From positions 62,001 through 126,000 of the forward strand of contig JAEZGK010000015.1 in NCBI GenBank assembly GCA_023437365.1: a DNA stretch of 64,000 bases. The letters run 5' to 3'. Made by a program: the position numbers and the translations under genes. Under the pieces are notes generated by a model. That model worked only from the letters and a program-made list of their open reading frames with translations. It made no database searches and was not told where the DNA came from. This document shows positions 25,664-34,424 of this stretch, piece by piece. The DNA comes from Bacillota bacterium. GTDB lineage: Bacteria; Bacillota; Clostridia; Lachnospirales; Lachnospiraceae. Positions within the stretch are counted from its first letter, which is position 1; every line of letters begins with the position of its first letter.

Positions 25664-26626
25664 ATGAAAAAGGTATTAAGGAATAAAAGACTATTCGTAT
25701 TGTGTGTTATTGCTGTTTTGATTATTTCTAGTAGCACATGGCAAATAGTTATGACTGGATATGAAAGTAAAAATATTAAACCTATTGGTGAAAATGTTGA
25801 CGTTGGAACATTTAAAGTCCATTGTTACTCTAAGGGAGATGGACAGACTGTATTTGTTTTCATCACAGGTTCGGGGACACCATCATCTTATACCGATTTT
25901 TATTATCTTCAAAACGAGTTATCTACCAAAGGACAAACTATAACGTATGATCACGCTGGAAGTGGTTGGAGTGAGGATACAAAATCCGAACGTAGCATTG
26001 AAAATCTTACGAAAGAACTATCGGCTATTATTGAAGAGATGGCTCCAGATAAATCCGTAATTCTACTTTGCCATTCGCTCGGATCTTTAGAGGCGATTCA
26101 TTATGCGCAGGTATATTCAGAGAAAGTAAAAGGTATTGTATTTTTAGATGCGGGTAGCCCAGAGTTTTACAGTACTTATTCAGAACTTAGTGCTATAATG
26201 CTAAATCGTATGATTGCCGTGACAAGAACACTTGGACTTAATCGTATGTTCGGAGAATGTGACCTAATGTTACCAATGTATGGTGAGAACATTCGAAATC
26301 ACCAATTGCCGGACAATTTGAAGAAGCTTGACAAAAAAATGTATTATCGTTTTGCTGGAAATCCATCAACTCTTCACACGATAAAACTCATAAATGAAAA
26401 TGCTTCAAAAGTTCTTAATGGAGCTTCGTTAGGCGAAATCCCAATTCTGGTTCTTTCTACAGAGAGCGGAGAAAAGTGGAATGATGTACAGCAAAATCTT
26501 GCAGCTTGGTCAACGAATAGCTTGCACGTGACTATACAAGGGTCAGAACATTATATGTATTGGTCAAATTATAAGAAAGTTATAAACTACATTGATAAAT
26601 TCATCAAACATTTAGATGATAAGTAA
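25664..26626 (+). CDS. Alpha/beta hydrolase, membrane-anchored
   Basis: This 320-residue protein has an N-terminal transmembrane or signal helix (about 9-27) and an alpha/beta-hydrolase fold. Visible elements are the oxyanion-strand region FVFITGSGTPSS, YDHAGSGWSE, the nucleophile elbow LLCHSLGSLEA (S in CHSLG), the acid region LVLSTESGEKW and the catalytic histidine in GSEHYMYW. The elbow has cysteine instead of the first glycine of GXSXG. The substrate cannot be predicted. GAAAGG precedes the start. Confidence 0.87.
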   Translation: MKKVLRNKRLFVLCVIAVLIISSSTWQIVMTGYESKNIKPIGENVDVGTFKVHCYSKGDGQTVFVFITGSGTPSSYTDFYYLQNELSTKGQTITYDHAGSGWSEDTKSERSIENLTKELSAIIEEMAPDKSVILLCHSLGSLEAIHYAQVYSEKVKGIVFLDAGSPEFYSTYSELSAIMLNRMIAVTRTLGLNRMFGECDLMLPMYGENIRNHQLPDNLKKLDKKMYYRFAGNPSTLHTIKLINENASKVLNGASLGEIPILVLSTESGEKWNDVQQNLAAWSTNSLHVTIQGSEHYMYWSNYKKVINYIDKFIKHLDDK

Positions 26627-26701
26627 ATCCATCTATGCATAGGTCATTTATTACTAATTGATATAAATAAAAAATCAAAATTCGAAAGGATGTATTTAAA
26701 C

Positions 26702-27175
26702 ATGATTGAATTAAAGGTAACAAGCTCTTCATTTATAGATAATGAAGATATACCGAAAAAGCATACAGGATTCGGGGAAGATATATCACCTGAATTCCAT
26801 TTACATAATCTTTGTGATATAGCAGTTTCCGTTGCAATTATTATGGATGATTTGGATATTCCATTTATTAAAGCATACAACCATTGGCTTATATGGAATA
26901 TACCTAAAACAGATTTTATTCCGGAAAATATACCATATGGATCGCCTGTATCTTCATTGGGAAATGCTATCCAAGGAGTAGGTTATGGCGTAAAGCGATA
27001 CAGGGGTCCGAAACAGCCTTTTTTTGTCAGAAATACGCATAGATATATTTTTCGGTTTTACGTACTTGATTGTTTTTTGGATTTAGGCTGTACAGCTAAG
27101 AAAAAGGATTTAGCCAACGCCATGCAGGGACATATCATACAACAAGGAAGTATTACTGGTAAATACAAACGATAA
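26702..27175 (+). CDS. YbhB/YbcL-type PEBP (Raf kinase inhibitor-like) protein
   Basis: This protein has 157 residues. Phosphatidylethanolamine-binding-like features are clear: the SPEFHLHN pocket start, IIMDDLDIPF (the DDxD-type anion site), the conserved HWLIWNIP strand and the YRGPKQPF loop. The bacterial role is unknown, perhaps small-molecule or anion binding. The start at 26702 is chosen because the upstream ATG (26690) overlaps the AAAGGA site. Confidence 0.92.
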   Translation: MIELKVTSSSFIDNEDIPKKHTGFGEDISPEFHLHNLCDIAVSVAIIMDDLDIPFIKAYNHWLIWNIPKTDFIPENIPYGSPVSSLGNAIQGVGYGVKRYRGPKQPFFVRNTHRYIFRFYVLDCFLDLGCTAKKKDLANAMQGHIIQQGSITGKYKR

Positions 27176-27279
27176 GGAGTGAGGAAAATATGCGGTATGC
27201 CTGAGTTTATGTGTAGACAAACCTTCTGGATTTATCCCAGCAGCAACAATATGCTTTTTTACATTAACGGTGGTTTATT

Positions 27280-28410
27280 ATGAAATTATCAAAATCAATT
27301 GATTTCCTTCTCGATAACGCAGGACCGGTGATTCAATATAGGCTGCGAAAAGAAATTCTCTGCAATCTAAAAAAGGCAGAAGAAAAAAATATGTTGGAGC
27401 AAATCTATCAAACGCCGCATTTCAAACTACTGCAAAGCTATATCAAGCCGAATGGCTATATCGGCAGTGGGGCGCACAGTTGGGATAACTGGCGAGGCGT
27501 GATACTCCACGGAACACCTTTGCAGGATGGTGAAGCAGCTGCACGGCTGCTTTCCTACTATGCTATACCCAAAACTCACCGGATAGTTATGAATTTCGTT
27601 GCTGCTATGCGTGATGAGAAAATTTTGCAAAAAGAATTTTCCTATATCCCGCCCGAAGTAGAGCGATATAAAAATCGGTTCCGCGGAATCAGCAGCGGAT
27701 TTTGTTTGATGATTTTACTCTATACCATGCAGGCGATGCTTGGTTACGGTGATGACGAGTATGTAGGACCCTTTCAAAATGTCGCGCTAGAGGCCTTTGA
27801 GAGCATATTATCGCTATCATCGCTCAATGAAATAACTAAGATACGCCAAAGCAAAGCGAAATGTAACTACCCCTATATCGAGGAAAGTACGAGTTTTCCG
27901 TGTCAATACCATTTAGAGGTTTTGGCTTATACAAACTCATGGCGAACACCAGAAAATATAAAGTTGATGGCTGATGCACTCAATCATTATAACACAATTC
28001 TACATGGTGCTAATCCTATCCACGTCAAGATTGGCTCGAAGTATTACGTTCCATTTCCGCTGAATATGTCAAATAGCCCTATCAGGCCATTTCATGCAGA
28101 CGTTATTGACAGCATAACTTACCGACGCCTGCTGACAGAAATCGCAATGCTTGGAGTAGATGAAAGTGTTAGGGTGATAAAGGATTCTATTGCAGGTATT
28201 GAGGACGCAATAGGTAACGATGGCATACTCAAAATGAGATTTGATCTGCCACATAACAAACGCTACTCCCCGAAGAACATTGAATATCCGAATCCTTATG
28301 CTGATGTGCGTCTGGAACCGGATTACAAGCGCAAATACGCCCTTGAATGTGATTTGACCTTTTGGGCAGTGCAATTTTTATATCTCTGTGGCAATGCTGA
28401 CTTTCACTAA
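27280..28410 (+). CDS. Hypothetical cytoplasmic protein, 376 aa
   Basis: No family is recognised with confidence. The sequence is mostly helical, with no signal peptide or membrane helix. Segments such as GAHSWDNWRGVILHGTP and RKYALECDLTFWAVQFLY, and the helical periodicity, are loosely reminiscent of alpha/alpha-barrel (terpene cyclase-like) folds, but that is a guess. Its codons are more GC-rich than those of the preceding genes. There is no strong ribosome binding site before the ATG. Confidence 0.6.
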   Translation: MKLSKSIDFLLDNAGPVIQYRLRKEILCNLKKAEEKNMLEQIYQTPHFKLLQSYIKPNGYIGSGAHSWDNWRGVILHGTPLQDGEAAARLLSYYAIPKTHRIVMNFVAAMRDEKILQKEFSYIPPEVERYKNRFRGISSGFCLMILLYTMQAMLGYGDDEYVGPFQNVALEAFESILSLSSLNEITKIRQSKAKCNYPYIEESTSFPCQYHLEVLAYTNSWRTPENIKLMADALNHYNTILHGANPIHVKIGSKYYVPFPLNMSNSPIRPFHADVIDSITYRRLLTEIAMLGVDESVRVIKDSIAGIEDAIGNDGILKMRFDLPHNKRYSPKNIEYPNPYADVRLEPDYKRKYALECDLTFWAVQFLYLCGNADFH

Positions 28411-28608
28411 TGGAAAAAAGGTGAAGTTAATGGAACTTCCTATGAGGATGTCCATAGTATAAGGCAAAGTTAACTATAATGATGGAGGTTAAAGATAGAT
28501 GGTTTATTTACATTTGTTCGAACATTAACAAATAATATGTTTTCACAATTGCCTACAAATTCGAACTAAAGATTATTTATATTTGACGAAAGAAAATAGG
28601 TGAATATT

Positions 28609-29082
28609 ATGGTTGAAACAATATATTTTGCAGGTGGATGTCTTTGGGGTGTACAAGCATTTCTCAAGACATTAAAAGGTGTTATTAATACTCAAGCAGG
28701 ACGGGCAAATGGATATTCAAGTACTCTCGAAGGCGAGTATGATGGTTATGCTGAATGTGTTAAAACAGAATTTGACTCTGAAATTGTAACGGTTTCTCAG
28801 CTAATGGATTATTTTTTTGAGATTATAGATCCTTACAGCGTGAATAAACAAGGTAATGATGTGGGAGAAAAATACCGTACAGGTGTATATAGTAAAGTGC
28901 CTCGACATTTGGAAGATGCCAAGAATTATATAACAGAAAGAGCAGATAGGGACAAAATTGTAGTGGAAGTCCTTCCGCTTATGAATTACATTAAAAGTGC
29001 AGAGGAACATCAAGATAGGTTAGATAGGTGCCCTAATGACTATTGTCATATCCCTAAAGAGTTATTACACAAATATTTATAA
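28609..29082 (+). CDS. msrA: Peptide-methionine (S)-S-oxide reductase MsrA
   Basis: This 157-residue enzyme reduces methionine-S-sulfoxide in proteins, using thioredoxin. The active-site block reads FAGGCLWGVQAF (usually GCFWG, here Leu for Phe), followed by DPYSVNKQGNDVGEKYRTGVY, a segment that is nearly invariant in MsrA. C-terminal cysteines in RCPNDYCHIP could act as resolving residues. The start at ATG 28609 is preceded by ATAGGTG; a GTG three codons upstream is less likely. Confidence 0.95.
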   Translation: MVETIYFAGGCLWGVQAFLKTLKGVINTQAGRANGYSSTLEGEYDGYAECVKTEFDSEIVTVSQLMDYFFEIIDPYSVNKQGNDVGEKYRTGVYSKVPRHLEDAKNYITERADRDKIVVEVLPLMNYIKSAEEHQDRLDRCPNDYCHIPKELLHKYL

Positions 29083-29183
29083 CCCGCTATTATAAATATA
29101 ATGTGAAGTTGACAAGGAAAAGCACAGTATATTATCAATTATGCTTATCTGTTTTCTATTAGAAGCGATACGGGAGAGTAATT

Positions 29184-29513
29184 ATGATATTAAAATTATT
29201 AAAAAACCTTCTGGGAGCAAATTTCACCGAAAGCGATGAAAAATATACGAAAATAAATTTTACGATTGTCATTCTAATGTTTGTTACTTCTGGCGTTATG
29301 TTATTGTTCCTGCCAGAGCAAATTCCCATTCTACATAATGGATCGATAGAATATCCGATTCCTAGCTATTTGGGTGTTTGGCTGATTCCCATAATTGCGC
29401 TGATTATTAATATTAGTTTTATTAAGCAAAACCGTCAGACTAAGATGAACAGTCTGATATTTGGAATCGCTTTCATCGGTATGATAGTCTATTATATCAC
29501 CTTGATACAATAA
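29184..29513 (+). CDS. DUF1648-type small membrane protein
   Basis: This 109-residue protein has three predicted membrane helices (about 27-45, 62-82, 90-107). The segment FLPEQIPILHNGSIEYPIPSY matches the loop typical of DUF1648/SdpI-like proteins, where a PxxIPxHxN pattern follows the first helix. The function is not known; related proteins act in toxin immunity or signalling. GGGAGAG precedes the start. Confidence 0.75.
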   Translation: MILKLLKNLLGANFTESDEKYTKINFTIVILMFVTSGVMLLFLPEQIPILHNGSIEYPIPSYLGVWLIPIIALIINISFIKQNRQTKMNSLIFGIAFIGMIVYYITLIQ

Positions 29514-29554
29514 TTTCTTCAAAAAAGGATGGGAAGCAGACGCATAATAAGGCT

Positions 29555-31783
29555 TTAGGCCTTATCTGCGTCGAACTCTAAAATTCTTTCCTTAATTACC
29601 AGCTCTATTAAATCAGGATCAAATTGCTTTCCTGCATTTTCGATTAATTCTTGAATTGCTGCTTCATGTGACATTGGCCTGTGGTATGGCCGTTCACTTG
29701 TCATCGCATCGTAGGAATCTACAATACTAAGGATTCTTGATTGTATGGGTATCTCTGTTCCCTTCAAGCCCCTTGGGTAGCCCTTACCATCCCAACGTTC
29801 ATGGTGAGATAGAATATAATCTGAGATACGAACGAATTCGGGTACGGATTGCGTGATTCTACTACCGATTTCTGAATGCCTTTTCATAATTACCCATTCA
29901 TCTTCATCCAGCCTACCAGGTTTGTTTAAGATTGAATCAGGTACCCCGATTTTTCCGATGTCGTGCAAGATACCCAATAATTCCAATTCCTGTAGCGTGG
30001 TTTGAGGCAGGTTCATGATCTCTCCCATATGTCTGCTAAGTTGCATCAATCGATTGGCATGTTCTTCTGTCTCGTGACTTTTTTCAAATAAGGTTTTCCT
30101 AAATGATTCTAAAATAGAGTTTCGATAGCTTCGGTTATTCAACATTTTTTGTGTATACATCACTTCTTCGGCTGTATTGATTGTTTTTGCAATTTCCTCT
30201 TTGTCATTTTTTCTAACGGCGTACCCTAAAGAAATTGATAATTTTATACTCATGTCTGTTAATTGTGTGCACTTTTTATTAATGTTTTCACAAATCACTT
30301 CTGCTTCTGCTGCATTTGTATTAGGGAGTAAAATGATGAATTCATCGCCTCCCCATCTCGCAACAATATCAGAATCACGACAAGATTCTGTCAGAGCTTT
30401 TGCAGCCTCTATTAAGAAACGGTCTCCTTCGTAATGACCCAGAACATCATTTACCATTTTAAGCCCGTTAATATCCCCTAAAATAACCGAGAGTGGGTAG
30501 CTCTCCAACGCGTCAATCTGATTTACTCTTTCTTCTATGTACCTTCGGTTATATAATTTTGTCAAACTGTCATGATAACTTAAGAACAAAACCTCGTCTT
30601 GTTTCATCTTCTTATCCGTAACATCCCGGAAGACCATCACAACACCTTGAATATCACCGGCTTCATCTAAAATGGGAGCTGCACTATCCTCAATAGCCCT
30701 TTTTTCGCCATGTCTGGAAATGATAATAGTATGATTCTCCAACTCTACGGTCTTCAAACCGAGTAAGACTTCATCAATCGGATTTCTTCCCGCGATACCT
30801 GTAATTTCGTTTTCAAGGGTTAACACAAGATCAACCTCTTTGCCCAGAGCTTCTTCAGCACTCCAACCGGTGAGTACTTCTGCAACAGGATTAATTAATG
30901 TAATTCTCTTATTTTTGTCTGTAGTTATTACAGCATCGCCAATGGCAAGCAATGTAATTTTGAGTCTTTCTTTTTCATAGTATAATTGTTGTTCGGATTG
31001 CTTTTTCTTAGTGATATCTTCAAAAACTCCAAGAAGCCCAAAAATCTCTCCGTTGACATCCCGTAGAGGAACCTTGGAGGTTCTGATCCATCCTTGATCA
31101 CCATTGGCATAAATGTGTCGCTCTTCAATGTTTATTTTAGCAATTCCACTTTTCATAATATCAGCATCATCAGCTCTATATTTTTCTGTTTGCTCAGAGG
31201 AAGGAGTATCATAGTCATTTTTTCCAATGAGCTGTTCGGGTGAACTTAAGCCGGCTTCTATGGCAAAATACTGGTTACACCCCAAAAAATTGTAGTTCAG
31301 ATCCTTCCAAAATATTGGCATCGGAATGGTATCTAAAACCTTCTGTAATAGTTCATTGGCCATTATAAATTTATCTTCATTTTTGGAGGATTGTACTTTA
31401 AAACGATTAATGATTATGCATATGATGATTGAAGTAAGTGGTATAAAAACTCCCGGAAGCACATACATTATGCCACTCGAAAACAGTTTTACTAAAGTTA
31501 AAGTAGCTGAGATCCCACAAAGTAAAAGAGCAACCCGATAGATTCTCTTTAGTGGTATTAACGTAATAAGTACTGCAATTAATAGCTGCACTTGTGACAA
31601 AAATGCGGTTATGGTATATTTAGGAAAGCCTAATAAGAAATCTTTTTCCTGTTTTGACAGATATATAATCACTATATTCAAAACGATATAGCAGATAACA
31701 CATATTAATAACCGAAGCCAGTGTAGGGCACTCGGTTTCTCCACTTTCTTTTTGTTGATATCATCATTGCTTGTAATTTGCAT
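29555..31783 (-). CDS. PAS-PAS-GGDEF-HD-GYP membrane signalling protein
   Basis: This 742-residue c-di-GMP (or related dinucleotide) signalling protein has about four N-terminal membrane helices (to about 130), two PAS domains (about 145-265 and 275-395), a GGDEF domain (about 405-565) with the intact active site RWGGDEF, and an HD-GYP phosphodiesterase domain with HDIGKIG and HHERWDGKGYP. Both output domains keep catalytic motifs, so it may synthesise and hydrolyse the messenger. The start at 31783 is preceded by GGAGG at 10 bases; the frame is open 16 codons further upstream. Confidence 0.93.
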   Translation of the reverse strand: MQITSNDDINKKKVEKPSALHWLRLLICVICYIVLNIVIIYLSKQEKDFLLGFPKYTITAFLSQVQLLIAVLITLIPLKRIYRVALLLCGISATLTLVKLFSSGIMYVLPGVFIPLTSIIICIIINRFKVQSSKNEDKFIMANELLQKVLDTIPMPIFWKDLNYNFLGCNQYFAIEAGLSSPEQLIGKNDYDTPSSEQTEKYRADDADIMKSGIAKINIEERHIYANGDQGWIRTSKVPLRDVNGEIFGLLGVFEDITKKKQSEQQLYYEKERLKITLLAIGDAVITTDKNKRITLINPVAEVLTGWSAEEALGKEVDLVLTLENEITGIAGRNPIDEVLLGLKTVELENHTIIISRHGEKRAIEDSAAPILDEAGDIQGVVMVFRDVTDKKMKQDEVLFLSYHDSLTKLYNRRYIEERVNQIDALESYPLSVILGDINGLKMVNDVLGHYEGDRFLIEAAKALTESCRDSDIVARWGGDEFIILLPNTNAAEAEVICENINKKCTQLTDMSIKLSISLGYAVRKNDKEEIAKTINTAEEVMYTQKMLNNRSYRNSILESFRKTLFEKSHETEEHANRLMQLSRHMGEIMNLPQTTLQELELLGILHDIGKIGVPDSILNKPGRLDEDEWVIMKRHSEIGSRITQSVPEFVRISDYILSHHERWDGKGYPRGLKGTEIPIQSRILSIVDSYDAMTSERPYHRPMSHEAAIQELIENAGKQFDPDLIELVIKERILEFDADKA

Positions 31784-32062
31784 CCTTTTCGCTTTCCTCC
31801 ATAAGTAATCAATCTCCGTAATACAATACATTTATGACCCGATTTATGTAGAAAAATAATTCAAACTGTTTGTTCTATTATACTATTAACTGTCAATTTT
31901 TACAACTAACGCTTCCAAAATATTGATACTATTAAAGCTCTTTTCATAATGCACCTAATCAGGTAAAATATGATAAAGAACCATTGTCAAAAGTATGTAG
32001 TCACATTCACCGATAGAAAAAACTATAACTGCCAGCTTTGGTGGAAAAGGAGTTCTCAAACT

Positions 32063-32662
32063 ATGAATTTAGAAGAGCAAAGAGCATTAATCTTAAGTGG
32101 TAAGATGTATAATGACTTAACAAAAGAATTGGTGGAGGCAAGAGAACAGACAGTATTTCTAACCAATGAATATAATGCTAGCTTTGGAAAGCCGTCAGCC
32201 GAGCGAGAGGCTATCTTGAAAAGGCTGTTGAAATCAATAGGGAATGAGGTGTTTTTTGAACCTACGTTTCGATGTGAGTTTGGCTTTCATATTACGATAG
32301 GCAATCATTTTTACGCAAACTTTGATTGTGTTATGCTGGATGGCGGTGGGATTGAGATAGGCGACAACGTGCTATTCGGACCGAGAGTTGGTATTTACAC
32401 AAGTAATCATGCCGCAGATGCCTGGGAACGCGCCAACGGAGCTTGCTATGCCAGACCGGTCAAAATCGGAAATAACGTATGGATTGGTGCAGGAGTTCAT
32501 ATAAACCAAGGGGTTACGATAGGAGATAATACGATTATTGGCTCCGGAAGTGTTGTTACGAAAGATATTCCGGCAAATGTTGTGGCTGCCGGTGTTCCAT
32601 GTAAGGTGATACGTGAGATAACAGAAAAGGATAAGACTGGCTATCAGCCATCATGCCTGTAA
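32063..32662 (+). CDS. Maltose/galactoside O-acetyltransferase-type hexapeptide enzyme
   Basis: This 199-residue left-handed beta-helix acetyltransferase of the Maa/LacA type transfers acetyl from acetyl-CoA to sugar hydroxyls. The N-terminal Maa helix region (MYNDLTKELVEAREQ), the hexapeptide repeats, the catalytic histidine in YTSNHAAD and the C-terminal GVPCKVIREI signature are all present. The start at 32063 has an AAAAGGAG site; an upstream in-frame ATG at 31970 lacks one. Confidence 0.93.
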   Translation: MNLEEQRALILSGKMYNDLTKELVEAREQTVFLTNEYNASFGKPSAEREAILKRLLKSIGNEVFFEPTFRCEFGFHITIGNHFYANFDCVMLDGGGIEIGDNVLFGPRVGIYTSNHAADAWERANGACYARPVKIGNNVWIGAGVHINQGVTIGDNTIIGSGSVVTKDIPANVVAAGVPCKVIREITEKDKTGYQPSCL

Positions 32663-32795
32663 CTGGCCATGGATATCTTAAGTCCTATACAGATGTAAAG
32701 ATAAATATGGACAGTAGGATTCTAATTTTAAGGAAAAGCTAATCACCGTAATAGAATGGTTTTTAGCTTTTCCTGTTAGTTCTTTATTAATCGCT

Positions 32796-33647
32796 TTAAA
32801 ATTTTCTTACCATGTTAGTTATTCGTTCAACCTGCTCCGGATCAGAGTGTGAAAAGAAGAGGGTTTCCGCTTTATCTAAAGTAGCAAGGATATTCATATC
32901 TTCCTCTGTTAATTCAAAGTCAAATACATCAATATTCTGCTTCATTCGTGCTTTATTCACCGTCTTAGGAATAACGGAAACTCCTCGTTGAATAAGATAT
33001 CTTAATGCAATTTGGGCGTTAGTTTTATTGTAGTTATCTCCAATAGCTTTTAATGTTTCATCGCCAAATATATTGTTTTTTCCTTCGGCGAATGGAGCCC
33101 AAGCTTGAATTTGTACTCCATATTTCTTCATAATTTCATGTGCCTTTCTCTGCTGATTAAATGGATGTGTTTCGACTTGATTGACCGCCGGAACAATTTC
33201 ATTAAACTTAATCAGGTCGATTAATCTGTCAGGATAGAAATTACTAACACCGATTGCTTTCAGTTTCCCCTCTCTATGAAGTTCTTCCATTGCGCGGTAA
33301 GTTCCATAATAATCATTAAAGGGCTGATGAATTAATAATAAATCGATGTAATCCAGTTGAAGCCTTTCTAAAGAACCTTCAATCGATTTTTTTGCTTTTT
33401 CATATCCATATTCGGAAATCCATATTTTGGTGGTAATGAATAATTCTTCTCTTGGAACACCACATTTTCTAATAGCTTTTCCTACGGCTGCTTCATTAGC
33501 GTAGCCCTGAGCGGTGTCGATTAATCGATAACCTACTTCAATTGCATCGAGAACACATCTTTCACATTCCTCCGGATCGGGAATTTGGAATACGCCATAG
33601 CCTAATATAGGCATTTTGATACCATTGTTTAATTCTACATACTTCAT
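32796..33647 (-). CDS. Aldo/keto reductase
   Basis: This is a 283-residue NADPH-dependent (beta/alpha)8 reductase of the 2,5-diketogluconate reductase-like group. The catalytic tetrad is visible: D and Y in LIDTAQGYANE, K in FITTKIWIS, H in LLIHQPF. The C-terminal cofactor motif SVIPKTVNKARMKQN is present. It is divergent from a MerR regulator 208 bp away, with a palindrome between, so it is probably induced by an aldehyde or redox signal. Confidence 0.95.
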   Translation of the reverse strand: MKYVELNNGIKMPILGYGVFQIPDPEECERCVLDAIEVGYRLIDTAQGYANEAAVGKAIRKCGVPREELFITTKIWISEYGYEKAKKSIEGSLERLQLDYIDLLLIHQPFNDYYGTYRAMEELHREGKLKAIGVSNFYPDRLIDLIKFNEIVPAVNQVETHPFNQQRKAHEIMKKYGVQIQAWAPFAEGKNNIFGDETLKAIGDNYNKTNAQIALRYLIQRGVSVIPKTVNKARMKQNIDVFDFELTEEDMNILATLDKAETLFFSHSDPEQVERITNMVRKF

Positions 33648-33784
33648 AATGCTTCTCCTATCTTAATTATGATTTTTAACAAAGTTTTGTTACTTTTTGA
33701 ATTGTCTTTTCTATAGAACAAACTTCTAATAAATCTTCTTCCTTGCATTATTTGACATGCTTAATTACAATAGTATAGTAACAC

Positions 33785-33801
33785 CCTGTAGTAACTACAG
33801 G
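33785..33801. promoter_or_regulatory. Palindromic MerR operator candidate in the AKR/MerR divergent region
   Basis: CCTGTAGTAACTACAGG is a perfect 8-bp inverted repeat around one base. Read toward the reductase, it falls between TTGGCC and TACTAT boxes separated by 19 bp, the long spacer typical of MerR-activated promoters. The -35 match is weak. Confidence 0.6.
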
Positions 33802-33855
33802 CCAATAGTGATTATGTAGATGGAGTGTAGATGGAGTGTAGATGGAGGAAAAATT

Positions 33856-34251
33856 ATGTATACAATGAAAAATATCTGTGATGAGCTTCATATTCCTTAT
33901 GAGACTCTTCGATTTTATTGCAATGAAGGGTTAGTGCCTAATGTGAAAAGAGATCAGAACAACTATAGAATCTTTGATGATAAAGATTTAAACTGGCTTA
34001 AAGGCTTACAATGCTTACGAAAATGTGGTCTGAGTATAAAAGAGATCAAAGAATATCTAAACCTATGTCTCGACGGACCTTCTTCTATTGAAGTCAGGAA
34101 AAATATTCTGGCTGTAAAAAAAGAGAACTTATTAAAAGAAATAGAAAGTATTCAAGAAAGTATTGCTTTTATTGATCATAAACAAGAATTCTATGACGGA
34201 GTCTTAGCAGGTACAATTAAATATACCAGTAACCTGATTCGTGTTGATTAA
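33856..34251 (+). CDS. MerR-family regulator
   Basis: This 131-residue regulator has the N-terminal MerR winged helix (YTMKNICDELHIPYETLRFYCNEG without the usual HxLR spacing change), a coiled-coil dimer helix and a short C-terminus without an obvious metal-binding cysteine cluster. The start at 33856 follows GGAGG. It is preceded by three copies of GTAGATGGA(G/T). Divergence from the aldo/keto reductase suggests it controls that gene, as AdhR-like MerR proteins do. Confidence 0.9.
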   Translation: MYTMKNICDELHIPYETLRFYCNEGLVPNVKRDQNNYRIFDDKDLNWLKGLQCLRKCGLSIKEIKEYLNLCLDGPSSIEVRKNILAVKKENLLKEIESIQESIAFIDHKQEFYDGVLAGTIKYTSNLIRVD

Positions 34252-34424
34252 TAATAAGTTCCAATCGAGAAGCTTCACATATACAAACTGCTTTTTGCAA
34301 GTGACTTTATGCAAATACAATTTACATAAGTGTAGTGTGTCATAGTCAATTATTGACACTAAAATCTTAGGGTGGTAGAATATGTTAAATAGTTACTATT
34401 ATAGAAGATGGTAGGGGGAACGAT

